Shown here piece by piece: positions 1-10,434 of a stretch of DNA of 64,000 bases. Below the pieces are notes generated by a model that searched no databases, was not told where the DNA came from, and saw only the letters and a program-made list of their open reading frames with translations. This DNA is from Urophycis tenuis (lineage: Eukaryota; Chordata; Actinopteri; Gadiformes; Phycidae). The stretch is from positions 1 through 64,000 of the forward strand of contig JAXIVH010000149.1 in assembly GCA_036785325.1 (NCBI GenBank), written 5' to 3'. Within the stretch, counting starts at the first letter, position 1, and every line of letters begins with the position of its first letter. Both the position numbers and the translations under genes were made by a program.

Positions 1-241
1 CTTACCTCGACGTTACCTCAACAAATGATCACTCCTTGAAAAAGCTTAAACCCAATACCAATTCCATTTCGGAAACGACACACCTTGAGAATTGATCACT
101 CTCGGGGGGGCCTCCCTTGGGTGAGGGTGTATAGTGACAATGGCCAGAAACACCCTATGATCCCAGGGTCCACTACTGATGACGTGTCCTAATATTTCGA
201 TAGCACGTTTATACTCAAATAGAAATGGAAAAGAAAAGTCT

Positions 242-255
242 CACTCCAGCTGTGA
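242..255 (+). repeat. CACTCCAGCTGTGA motif, three copies per long unit
   Basis: This 14-base motif, centred on the palindrome CAGCTG, occurs at 242-255, 722-735 and 1037-1050 in unit 1, each time followed within about 15 bases by a T-rich or AT-rich tract. Short units retain only the first copy. The palindromic core is an E-box-type sequence, but no regulator can be named from this alone. Confidence 0.6.
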
Positions 256-528
256 CTCGTCTTTATTCAAATAAGTAAATATACCAATGCATTGGAAGTA
301 CCTTCAATCAAACTAGATTGACCTTCATCTTGGAACAAAGAAAACCTTTGGGAAAAGGAAAAACAAGTCTATATCTCCAAATCAGCGGTTATATCACAAC
401 AAGACAGATAACCATTTCGTTTTACTTCATTCTTGGTAATATGGGAAAAGAGAGCTGCGGATGACTAGATATTGGCGAGTGCAACTGCCTTTGATCCCCT
501 ATTCAACTACCGAGTCGTTGGATGAGGT

Positions 529-538
529 GGGGGGGGGG
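529..538 (+). repeat. Length-polymorphic G-run (10 G here)
   Basis: This homopolymer is 10 G in most long units, 11 G in units 16 and 18, and 8 G in the short units. Unit 19 is long but has 8 G. The length therefore tracks unit class except where recombination has mixed classes. The run can also cause sequencing error, but the class-specific pattern argues that most of the variation is real. Confidence 0.7.
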
Positions 539-644
539 TCATCGAGATAACTCTAACGAACCTAACCGAGCCAGGGCCATCGAAAGAACGGGCTCTCTAC
601 ACAACCCATTTATATTACCTTACCAACTGTTATTCACAAAACGA

Positions 645-658
645 CCACTAGATGGAGG
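645..658 (+). promoter_or_regulatory. CTCF-like motif 1 (CCACTAGATGGAGG)
   Basis: The bases match the vertebrate CTCF core CCASYAGRKGG completely and differ at the next consensus C (A here). Corresponding copies lie 644 bases after the start of every long unit, for example 5505 and 8292. In the interrupted unit the copy is at 44924. Short units lack it. CTCF is known to bind human subtelomeres close to telomere repeats. Binding here is inference from the motif only. Confidence 0.4.
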
Positions 659-746
659 CGATGGACCACCACTGAAGAATCAAAAGAAGGCAACCAGCCT
701 TTAACACAAAGACTAAAAACTCACTCCAGCTGTGATCCTCTTTATC

Positions 747-940
747 TAAATAAATAAATAAACAAAAATGAATAAATAAATAGACTAAATAAATATACAA
801 ATATAAATAAATAAATTAAATATAGATTACCTTACCAACTATTGCAATTACCTATTATTATTGTTATTATTATTATTACTTACCTATTAATGCAATTTCC
901 CAACCTGGGAACAATAGAGTATTTCTATTTCTATTTCTAT
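747..940 (+). repeat. AT-rich microsatellite cluster (AAAT, ATT, TATTTC)
   Basis: Three simple repeats sit close together: AAAT-type from 747 to about 818, an ATT-type run at about 853-879, and TATTTC from about 920 to 940. They recur in every long unit with small length changes: unit 22 has one TATTTC fewer, and unit 19 lost 9 bases of the ATT run. Several AATAAA hexamers occur by chance inside the AAAT tract and are not evidence of polyadenylation. Confidence 0.85.
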
Positions 941-960
941 AACTCTTCTTCACAAAACGA

Positions 961-974
961 CCACTAGGTGGAGA
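961..974 (+). promoter_or_regulatory. CTCF-like motif 2 (CCACTAGGTGGAGA)
   Basis: This second match to CCASYAGRKGG has the same orientation as motif 1 and lies 316 bp downstream, within the second copy of the internal duplication. It is present in each long unit. In unit 19 it lies at 50813, on the opposite side of the retrotransposon from motif 1. As for motif 1, the C after the GG is replaced by A, so affinity is uncertain. Confidence 0.4.
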
Positions 975-1125
975 CGACGCACCACCAGCGAGGAATCAAA
1001 AGAGGAGGAACAACCTTGAATACAAAGATTAAAACCCACTCCAGCTGTGAGTCTCTCGATGTATTTATTAACAAAAAAAATATATATTAAATATATATAC
1101 TCCTCCCATCTCTTCTCCCCTGTCT

Positions 1126-1145
1126 TCCCTCATGGAAATGAGGGA
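1126..1145. other. Perfect 8-bp inverted repeat, potential hairpin
   Basis: TCCCTCAT and ATGAGGGA flank a 4-base loop (GGAA). The structure lies about 95 bp before the telomere-like block and is conserved in every long unit. Its function is unknown. It does not resemble a bacterial terminator context and is not claimed as one. Confidence 0.5.
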
Positions 1146-1238
1146 GTTGGGGGAGATAGAGTGTACTAGCCCGATCCGGCGGGGGTGAGTTCAGTCCGTA
1201 CAGACTGTCTCACCTTGAACCTACCTTCCTCAATCTCT

Positions 1239-2165
1239 AGCTCTAACTCTAACCCTAGGGATAACCTCAACCCCAACCCTAACCATAGGCCTAACCTTAG
1301 CCCTAACCCTAACTCAACCCTAACACTAACCCTTACCTTGGCCCTAATCTTAACACTAACCTCAACCCCTAACCTTAGCCTTAACACTAACCCTAACCCC
1401 TACTCTAACTCTAACCCTAACCCCTACTCTAACTCTAACCCTAAGCCTACCCTAACCTCCAACACTAACCCTACCCTAACTCTAACGCTAACCCTAACTC
1501 TAACCTTTGCCCTAACTTTAGCCCTAACCCTAGCCTCAGCCATAACCCTAACCCTTACCTTAGCCCTAACCCTAACCTTAACCCTAACCCTAACCTTGGC
1601 CCTAACCTTAACACTAACCTCAAACCTAACCTTAACCCTAACCTCAGCCATAACCCTAACCCTAACCTTAGCCCTAACCCTAATTCTAGCCCTAACCCTA
1701 ATCTTAACCATAACCTTAACCCTAACCTTGGCCCTAACACTTAACCTAACCTTATCCATAACACTAACCCTAACCTCAACCCTAACCTTAACCCCAATCT
1801 CAGCCGTAACCCCAACCCTATCCTTATCCCTAACCTTAAACCTAACCCTAACCTCAGCCCTAACCTTAACCCTAACCTCAGCCCTCATCTTAACCCTAAC
1901 CCCTAACCCCTAACCTCTAACCCTAACCCTAACCTTACCCTAACCGTAACGCTAACCCTAACCCTTACTCTAACCTTAGCCCTAACCTTAGCCCTAACCG
2001 TAACCCTAACCTTAACCCTAACCTTAACCCTAAACCGTAACCTTATACCTAACCCTAACCTCAGCCCTAACCTTAACCCTAACCGCAATCCCTCCCATTT
2101 ACTTCAAACCTAACGTTAAGGTTAACTGCTAACTCTACCCCTAAATCTACCCTAACCTTAACCTA
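1239..2165 (+). repeat. Degenerate telomere-like hexamer block (reference copy)
   Basis: About 930 bp of TAACCC, TTAACC, TTAGCC, TCAGCC and related hexamers, C-rich on the + strand, derived from the vertebrate telomere repeat. Most variants are substitutions that keep the six-base phase, so both strands stay open for up to 242 codons with dipeptide patterns. These are not genes. Phase is broken around 1890-1915 by seven-base CCCCTAA units, where the 27-bp deletion of some short units occurs. The G-rich minus strand could form G-quadruplexes. In other units the block spans the same landmarks; its positions are given in each unit entry. Confidence 0.95.
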
Positions 2166-2339
2166 CACTTGACATATTGGAGGAAGAAGACAATTACCCA
2201 GCATGCATTTCATCCGGAAAACTTTTCACAAAAAAACCCATTACCGAAGTACCTACGGCGAGAATAGACTACCCCAAGAAATTGTTGTTTTGGGTGAGGA
2301 AAGTAAGCCATTGAGTCTTCTCTAAGGTCAACTTCCTAC

Positions 2340-2690
2340 ACAATCTCTGTAGTCGCGCGGTGTATGGGGCACAGGAATTGTTATTAACAGGCTGTTCGGC
2401 ATGGGGTCCTGGAGGGGCCAGGGAGGCAGTGCTTAGTCGCGGCTGGCCTTGGCCTTTCCTACCCTGGGACCGACTGGGAAGGCACCGCTGGTCGGGGCTG
2501 GTCTTGGTCTTTCCTAGGTCTGGACACCCATCGCTGAGGATAGCTGCATTGGGGGACCGTGGAGGCAGTGCTTTGTCACGGCTGGCCTCGGTCCTTCGTG
2601 ACCCCAGTTTTCTGCTAGTTCATCTGGACCCAACAGAGGACAAGAACCAAGCTCCGGCCCTGATTGGCCAAACCAGGGCTACCTAGCGGT
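2340..2690 (+). repeat. GC-rich block with three imperfect subrepeats (reference copy)
   Basis: This GC-rich segment contains three diverged subrepeats of about 42 bp beginning near 2422, 2477 and 2560. They share GGAGGCAGTGCTT or GGAAGGCACCGCT, then GGCTGG, then a TTGGTCTTTCCT-like end. A 108-codon open frame runs from 2360 to 2686 and recurs in every unit, but it begins with GTG, has no ATG start, and is no better conserved than the surrounding non-coding DNA. I treat it as non-coding. It lies upstream of the telomere-like block on the G-rich minus strand, so it is a candidate promoter region for telomeric transcripts. Confidence 0.7.
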
Positions 2691-2714
2691 GTTAACAACT
2701 GGTTTGTGCTGGTC

Positions 2715-2800
2715 AGGGGGTAAGTATGTGCCCCCTCCTCTCCATAACCAAAACAATGTATCCTAAAAAGTGTTTTACTTACCTTTACTTACCTCAACGT
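2715..2800. other. Unit junction with clustered splice-donor-like motifs
   Basis: On the + strand GGGGTAAGTATG occurs near 2718. On the minus strand AGGTAAGT occurs twice between 2775 and 2795 and a related GAGGTAACG lies next to it. AG|GTAAGT is the vertebrate 5-prime splice-site consensus. Every unit junction carries this arrangement, with minor changes after the 61-bp-deletion units. Whether any transcript uses these sites is unknown. Confidence 0.35.
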
Positions 2801-4860
2801 TACCTCAACAAATGATCACTCCTAAAAAAGCTTAAACCCAATACCAATTCCATTTCGGAAACGACACACCTTGAGAATTGATCACTCTCGGGGGGGCCTC
2901 CCTTGGGTGAGGGTGTATAGTGACAATGGCCAGAAACACCCTATGATCCCAGGGTCCACTACTGATGACGTGTCCTAATATTTCGATAGCACGTTTATAC
3001 TCAAATAGAAATTGAATAGAAAAGTCTCACTCCAGCTGTGACTCGTCTTTATTCAAATAAGTAAATATACCAATGCATTGGAAGTACCTTCAATCAAACA
3101 AGATTGACCTTCATCTTGGAACAAAGAAAACCTTTGGGAAAAGGAAAAACAAGTCTATATCTCCAAATCAGCGGTTATATCACAACAAGACAGATAACCA
3201 TTTCGTTTTACTTCATTCTTGGTAATATGGGAAAAGAGAGCTGCGGATGACTAGATATTGGCGAGTGCAACTGCCTTTGATCCCCTATTCAACTACCGAG
3301 TCGTTGGATGAGGTGGGGGGGGTCATCGAGATAACTCTAACGAACCCAACCCTAACCATAGGCCTAACCTTAGCCCTAACCCTAACTCAACCCTAACACT
3401 AACCCTTACCTTGGCCCTAATCTTAACACTAACCTCAACCCCTAACCTTAGCCTTAACACTAACCCTAACCCCTACTCTAACTCTAACCCTAACCCCTAC
3501 TCTAACTCTAACCCTAAGCCTACCCTAACCTCCAACACTAACCCTACCCTAACTCTAACGCTAACCCTAACTCTAACCTTTACCCTAACTTTAGCCCTAA
3601 CCCTAGCCTCAGCCATAACCCTAACCCTTACCTTAGCCCTAACCCTAACCTTAACCCTAACCCTAACCTTGGCCCTAACCTTAACACTAACCTCAAACCT
3701 AACCTTAACCCTAACCTCAGCCATAACCCTAACCCTAACCTTAGCCCTAACCCTAATTCTAGCCCTAACCCTAATCTTAACCATAACCTTAACCCTAACC
3801 TTGGCCCTAACACTTAACCTAACCTTATCCATAACACTAACCCTAACCTCAACCCTAACCTTAACCCCAATCTCAGCCGTAACCCCAACCCTATCCTTAT
3901 CCCTAACCTTAAACCTAACCCTAACCTCAGCCCTAACCTTAACCCTAACCTCAGCCCTCATCTTAACCCTAACCCCTAACCCCTAACCTCTAACCCTAAC
4001 CCTAACCTTACCCTAACCGTAACGCTAACCCTAACCCTTACTCTAACCTTAGCCCTAACCTTAGCCCTAACCGTAACCCTAACCTTAACCCTAACCTTAA
4101 CCCTAAACCGTAACCTTATACCTAACCCTAACCTCAGCCCTAACCTTAACCCTAACCGCAACCCCTCCCATTTACTTCAAACCTAACGTTAAGGTTAACT
4201 GCTAACTCTACCCCTAAATCTACCCTAACCTTAACCTACACTTGACATATTGGAGGAAGAAGACAATTACCCAGCATGCATTTCATCCGGAAAACTTTTC
4301 ACAAAAAAACCCATTACCGAAGTACCTACGGCGAGAATAGACTACCCCAAGAAATTGTTGTTTTGGGTGAGGAAAGTAAGCCATTGAGTCTTCTCTAAGG
4401 TCAACTTCCTACACAATCTCTGTAGTCGCGCGGTGTATGGGGCACAGGAATTGTTATTAACAGGCTGTTCGGCATGGGGTCCTGGAGGGGCCAGGGAGGC
4501 AGTGCTTAGTCGCGGCTGGCCTTGGCCTTTCCTACCCTGGGACCGACTGGGAAGGCACCGCTGGTCGGGGCTGGTCTTGGTCTTTCCTAGGTCTGGACAC
4601 CCATCGCTGAGGATAGCTGCATTGGGGGACCGTGGAGGCAGTGCTTTGTCACGGCTGGCCTCGGTCCTTCGTGACCCCAGTTTTCTGCTAGTTCATCTGG
4701 ACCCAACAGAGGACAAGAACCAAGCTCCGGCCCTGATTGGCCAAACCAGGGCTACCTAGCGGTGTTAACAACTGGTTTGTGCTGGTCAGGGGGTAAGTAT
4801 GTGCCCCCTCCTCTCCATAACCAAAACAATGTATCCTAAAAAGTGTTTTACTTACCTTTA
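2788..4860 (+). repeat. Unit 2, short type (2073 bp)
   Basis: This unit lacks the 711-bp segment, with the junction near 3344. The telomere-like block is about 3344-4238 and the GC-rich block 4433-4759. Short-class markers are cctaaaaaagc near the start, gaattgaat in place of gaatggaaaa, a caagattgacc variant and a G-run of 8. It starts cttacctcaacg, a variant otherwise seen only in unit 20, and has the tttaccc variant in the hexamer block. Confidence 0.93.
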
Positions 4861-7647
4861 CTTACCTCGACGTTACCTCAACAAATGATCACTCCTTGAA
4901 AAAGCTTAAACCCAATACCAATTCCATTTCGGAAACGACACACCTTGAGAATTGATCACTCTCGGGGGGGCCTCCCTTGGGTGAGGGTGTATAGTGACAA
5001 TGGCCAGAAACACCCTATGATCCCAGGGTCCACTACTGATGACGTGTCCTAATATTTCGATAGCACGTTTATACTCAAATAGAAATGGAAAAGAAAAGTC
5101 TCACTCCAGCTGTGACTCGTCTTTATTCAAATAAGTAAATATACCAATGCATTGGAAGTACCTTCAATCAAACTAGATTGACCTTCATCTTGGAACAAAG
5201 AAAACCTTTGGGAAAAGGAAAAACAAGTCTATATCTCCAAATCAGCGGTTATATCACAACAAGACAGATAACCATTTCATTTTACTTCATTCTTGGTAAT
5301 ATGGGAAAAGAGAGCTGCGGATGACTAGATATTGGCGAGTGCAACTGCCTTTGATCCCCTATTCAACTACCGAGTCGTTGGATGAGGTGGGGGGGGGGTC
5401 ATCGAGATAACTCTAACGAACCTAACCGAGCCAGGGCCATCGAAAGAACGGGCTCTCTACACAACCCATTTATATTACCTTACCAACTGTTATTCACAAA
5501 ACGACCACTAGATGGAGGCGATGGACCACCACTGAAGAATCAAAAGAAGGCAACCAGCCTTTAACACAAAGACTAAAAACTCACTCCAGCTGTGATCCTC
5601 TTTATCTAAATAAATAAATAAACAAAAATGAATAAATAAATAGACTAAATAAATATACAAATATAAATAAATAAATTAAATATAGATTACCTTACCAACT
5701 ATTGCAATTACCTATTATTATTGTTATTATTATTATTACTTACCTATTAATGCAATTTCCCAACCTGGGAACAATAGAGTATTTCTATTTCTATTTCTAT
5801 AACTCTTCTTCACAAAACGACCACTAGGTGGAGACGACGCACCACCAGCGAGGAATCAAAAGAGGAGGAACAACCTTGAATACAAAGATTAAAACCCACT
5901 CCAGCTGTGAGTCTCTCGATGTATTTATTAACAAAAAAAATATATATTAAATATATATACTCCTCCCATCTCTTCTCCCCTGTCTTCCCTCATGGAAATG
6001 AGGGAGTTGGGGGAGATAGAGTGTACTAGCCCGATCCGGCGGGGGTGAGTTCAGTCCGTACAGACTGTCTCACCTTGAACCTACCTTCCTCAATCTCTAG
6101 CTCTAACTCTAACCCTAGGGATAACCTCAACCCCAACCCTAACCATAGGCCTAACCTTAGCCCTAACCCTAACTCAACCCTAACACTAACCCTTACCTTG
6201 GCCCTAATCTTAACACTAACCTCAACCCCTAACCTTAGCCTTAACACTAACCCTAACCCCTACTCTAACTCTAACCCTAACCCCTACTCTAACTCTAACC
6301 CTAAGCCTACCCTAACCTCCAACACTAACCCTACCCTAACTCTAACGCTAACCCTAACTCTAACCTTTGCCCTAACTTTAGCCCTAACCCTAGCCTCAGC
6401 CATAACCCTAACCCTTACCTTAGCCCTAACCCTAACCTTAACCCTAACCCTAACCTTGGCCCTAACCTTAACACTAACCTCAAACCTAACCTTAACCCTA
6501 ACCTCAGCCATAACCCTAACCCTAACCTTAGCCCTAACCCTAATTCTAGCCCTAACCCTAATCTTAACCATAACCTTAACCCTAACCTTGGCCCTAACAC
6601 TTAACCTAACCTTATCCATAACACTAACCCTAACCTCAACCCTAACCTTAACCCCAATCTCAGCCGTAACCCCAACCCTATCCTTATCCCTAACCTTAAA
6701 CCTAACCCTAACCTCAGCCCTAACCTTAACCCTAACCTCAGCCCTCATCTTAACCCTAACCCCTAACCCCTAACCTCTAACCCTAACCCTAACCTTACCC
6801 TAACCGTAACGCTAACCCTAACCCTTACTCTAACCTTAGCCCTAACCTTAGCCCTAACCGTAACCCTAACCTTAACCCTAACCTTAACCCTAAACCGTAA
6901 CCTTATACCTAACCCTAACCTCAGCCCTAACCTTAACCCTAACCGTAACCCCTCCCATTTACTTCAAACCTAACGTTAAGGTTAACTGCTAACTCTACCC
7001 CTAAATCTACCCTAACCTTAACCTACACTTGACATATTGGAGGAAGAAGACAATTACCCAGCATGCATTTCATCCGGAAAACTTTTCACAAAAAAACCCA
7101 TTACCGAAGTACCTACGGCGAGAATAGACTACCCCAAGAAATTGTTGTTTTGGGTGAGGAAAGTAAGCCATTGAGTCTTCTCTAAGGTCAACTTCCTACA
7201 CAATCTCTGTAGTCGCGCGGTGTATGGGGCACAGGAATTGTTATTAACAGGCTGTTCGGCATGGGGTCCTGGAGGGGCCAGGGAGGCAGTGCTTAGTCGC
7301 GGCTGGCCTTGGCCTTTCCTACCCTGGGACCGACTGGGAAGGCACCGCTGGTCGGGGCTGGTCTTGGTCTTTCCTAGGTCTGGACACCCATCGCTGAGGA
7401 TAGCTGCATTGGGGGACCGTGGAGGCAGTGCTTTGTCACGGCTGGCCTCGGTCCTTCGTGACCCCAGTTTTCTGCTAGTTCATCTGGACCCAACAGAGGA
7501 CAAGAACCAAGCTCCGGCCCTGATTGGCCAAACCAGGGCTACCTAGCGGTGTTAACAACTGGTTTGTGCTGGTCAGGGGGTAAGTATGTGCCCCCTCCTC
7601 TCCATAACCAAAACAATGTATCCTAAAAAGTGTTTTACTTACCTTTA
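4861..7647 (+). repeat. Unit 3, long type (2787 bp)
   Basis: This unit is nearly identical to unit 1. The telomere-like block is about 6099-7025 and the GC-rich block 7220-7546. It carries a private G to A change at 5279 and ends its hexamer block with ccgtaaccc. No gene is supported here. Confidence 0.93.
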
Positions 7648-10434
7648 CTTACCTCGACGTTACCTCAACAAATGATCACTCCTTGAAAAAGCTTAAACCC
7701 AATACCAATTCCATTTCGGAAACGACACACCTTGAGAATTGATCACTCTCGGGGGGGCCTCCCTTGGGTGAGGGTGTATAGTGACAATGGCCAGAAACAC
7801 CCTATGATCCCAGGGTCCACTACTGATGACGTGTCCTAATATTTCGATAGCACGTTTATACTCAAATAGAAATGGAAAAGAAAAGTCTCACTCCAGCTGT
7901 GACTCGTCTTTATTCAAATAAGTAAATATACCAATGCATTGGAAGTACCTTCAATCAAACTAGATTGACCTTCATCTTGGAACAAAGAAAACCTTTGGGA
8001 AAAGGAAAAACAAGTCTATATCTCCAAATCAGCGGTTATATCACAACAAGACAGATAACCATTTCGTTTTACTTCATTCTTGGTAATATGGGAAAAGAGA
8101 GCTGCGGATGACTAGATATTGGCGAGTGCAACTGCCTTTGATCCCCTATTCAACTACCGAGTCGTTGGATGAGGTGGGGGGGGGGTCATCGAGATAACTC
8201 TAACGAACCTAACCGAGCCAGGGCCATCGAAAGAACGGGCTCTCTACACAACCCATTTATATTACCTTACCAACTGTTATTCACAAAACGACCACTAGAT
8301 GGAGGCGATGGACCACCACTGAAGAATCAAAAGAAGGCAACCAGCCTTTAACACAAAGACTAAAAACTCACTCCAGCTGTGATCCTCTTTATCTAAATAA
8401 ATAAATAAACAAAAATGAATAAATAAATAGACTAAATAAATATACAAATATAAATAAATAAATTAAATATAGATTACCTTACCAACTATTGCAATTACCT
8501 ATTATTATTGTTATTATTATTATTACTTACCTATTAATGCAATTTCCCAACCTGGGAACAATAGAGTATTTCTATTTCTATTTCTATAACTCTTCTTCAC
8601 AAAACGACCACTAGGTGGAGACGACGCACCACCAGCGAGGAATCAAAAGAGGAGGAACAACCTTGAATACAAAGATTAAAACCCACTCCAGCTGTGAGTC
8701 TCTCGATGTATTTATTAACAAAAAAAATATATATTAAATATATATACTCCTCCCATCTCTTCTCCCCTGTCTTCCCTCATGGAAATGAGGGAGTTGGGGG
8801 AGATAGAGTGTACTAGCCCGATCCGGCGGGGGTGAGTTCAGTCCGTACAGACTGTCTCACCTTGAACCTACCTTCCTCAATCTCTAGCTCTAACTCTAAC
8901 CCTAGGGATAACCTCAACCCCAACCCTAACCATAGGCCTAACCTTAGCCCTAACCCTAACTCAACCCTAACACTAACCCTTACCTTGGCCCTAATCTTAA
9001 CACTAACCTCAACCCCTAACCTTAGCCTTAACACTAACCCTAACCCCTACTCTAACTCTAACCCTAACCCCTACTCTAACTCTAACCCTAAGCCTACCCT
9101 AACCTCCAACACTAACCCTACCCTAACTCTAACGCTAACCCTAACTCTAACCTTTGCCCTAACTTTAGCCCTAACCCTAGCCTCAGCCATAACCCTAACC
9201 CTTACCTTAGCCCTAACCCTAACCTTAACCCTAACCCTAACCTTGGCCCTAACCTTAACACTAACCTCAAACCTAACCTTAACCCTAACCTCAGCCATAA
9301 CCCTAACCCTAACCTTAGCCCTAACCCTAATTCTAGCCCTAACCCTAATCTTAACCATAACCTTAACCCTAACCTTGGCCCTAACACTTAACCTAACCTT
9401 ATCCATAACACTAACCCTAACCTCAACCCTAACCTTAACCCCAATCTCAGCCGTAACCCCAACCCTATCCTTATCCCTAACCTTAAACCTAACCCTAACC
9501 TCAGCCCTAACCTTAACCCTAACCTCAGCCCTCATCTTAACCCTAACCCCTAACCCCTAACCTCTAACCCTAACCCTAACCTTACCCTAACCGTAACGCT
9601 AACCCTAACCCTTACTCTAACCTTAGCCCTAACCTTAGCCCTAACCGTAACCCTAACCTTAACCCTAACCTTAACCCTAAACCGTAACCTTATACCTAAC
9701 CCTAACCTCAGCCCTAACCTTAACCCTAACCGTAACCCCTCCCATTTACTTCAAACCTAACGTTAAGGTTAACTGCTAACTCTACCCCTAAATCTACCCT
9801 AACCTTAACCTACACTTGACATATTGGAGGAAGAAGACAATTACCCAGCATGCATTTCATCCGGAAAACTTTTCACAAAAAAACCCATTACCGAAGTACC
9901 TACGGCGAGAATAGACTACCCCAAGAAATTGTTGTTTTGGGTGAGGAAAGTAAGCCATTGAGTCTTCTCTAAGGTCAACTTCCTACACAATCTCTGTAGT
10001 CGCGCGGTGTATGGGGCACAGGAATTGTTATTAACAGGCTGTTCGGCATGGGGTCCTGGAGGGGCCAGGGAGGCAGTGCTTAGTCGCGGCTGGCCTTGGC
10101 CTTTCCTACCCTGGGACCGACTGGGAAGGCACCGCTGGTCGGGGCTGGTCTTGGTCTTTCCTAGGTCTGGACACCCATCGCTGAGGATAGCTGCATTGGG
10201 GGACCGTGGAGGCAGTGCTTTGTCACGGCTGGCCTCGGTCCTTCGTGACCCCAGTTTTCTGCTAGTTCATCTGGACCCAACAGAGGACAAGAACCAAGCT
10301 CCGGCCCTGATTGGCCAAACCAGGGCTACCTAGCGGTGTTAACAACTGGTTTGTGCTGGTCAGGGGGTAAGTATGTGCCCCCTCCTCTCCATAACCAAAA
10401 CAATGTATCCTAAAAAGTGTTTTACTTACCTTTA
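7648..10434 (+). repeat. Unit 4, long type (2787 bp), first unit of 14.5-kb block copy A
   Basis: The telomere-like block is about 8886-9812 and the GC-rich block 10007-10333. It corresponds to unit 10 at an offset of 14,493 bp. It has the same AT-tract form as units 1, 3 and 10. Confidence 0.92.

Larger units (their letters stand above)
635..1066 (+). repeat. Internal diverged direct duplication, offset about 316 bp
   Basis: The stretch from 635 to about 750 and the stretch from 951 to about 1066 align: cacaaaacgaccacta, a gatgga or gtggag continuation, caccac, gaatcaaaag, acaaagattaaaa or acaaagactaaaa, then cactccagctgtga. The copies differ at many positions, far more than whole units differ from each other. 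The duplication therefore predates array amplification. It is found only in long units. Confidence 0.8.
563..1273 (+). repeat. Long-unit-specific 711-bp segment (reference copy)
   Basis: Comparing unit 1 with unit 2 shows that short units join base 562 directly to base 1274, so these 711 bp mark the long class. The segment contains two diverged direct copies of about 120 bp starting near 635 and 951 (both begin cacaaaacgaccacta), an AAAT-rich microsatellite, an ATT-type microsatellite, a TATTTC tract and a TA-rich stretch. Imperfect direct repeats of the form GATAAC...AAC...AACC flank it (near 545-567 and 1260-1280), which suggests loss by recombination between short repeats. It recurs in units 3, 4, 5, 7, 10, 11, 13, 16, 18, 19, 22 and 23. 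Confidence 0.88.
1..2787 (+). repeat. Unit 1, long type (2787 bp)
   Basis: This is the reference long unit. It holds unique sequence 1-562 with a 10-base G-run at 529-538, the long-only segment 563-1273, the telomere-like block about 1239-2165, a unique spacer about 2166-2339, the GC-rich block about 2340-2690, and the junction region up to 2787. It carries the tail form acaaaaaaaatata in its AT-rich stretch, shared with units 3, 4 and 10. A private C to T change sits near 2089 at the end of the hexamer block. The only open frames are low-complexity or start with non-ATG codons, so I annotate no gene here. Confidence 0.93.

Noticed and set aside
522..704. 60-63-codon frames near the G-run
   Set aside because: Frame and length change with G-run length between units, and the frame is absent from short units. 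No homology is recognised.
747..818. Poly(A) signals in the AAAT microsatellite
   Set aside because: AATAAA occurs by chance in this repeat, with no gene upstream.
1424..1888. 154-codon Val-Arg-rich minus-strand frame, repeated in every unit
   Set aside because: It starts with ATG but is the complement of the same hexamer block. The composition is dictated by the six-base repeat.
1185..1913. 242-codon frame rich in Leu, Thr, Asn and Pro, repeated in many units
   Set aside because: It begins with GTG, consists of telomere-like hexamers read in register and has mirror frames on the other strand. There is no sign of a gene.
2360..2686. 108-codon frame conserved in all units
   Set aside because: The start codon is GTG, there is no ATG or known domain, and its conservation equals that of the non-coding unit sequence. 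One amino-acid change follows array duplication rather than selection. Kept only as a GC-rich repeat block.
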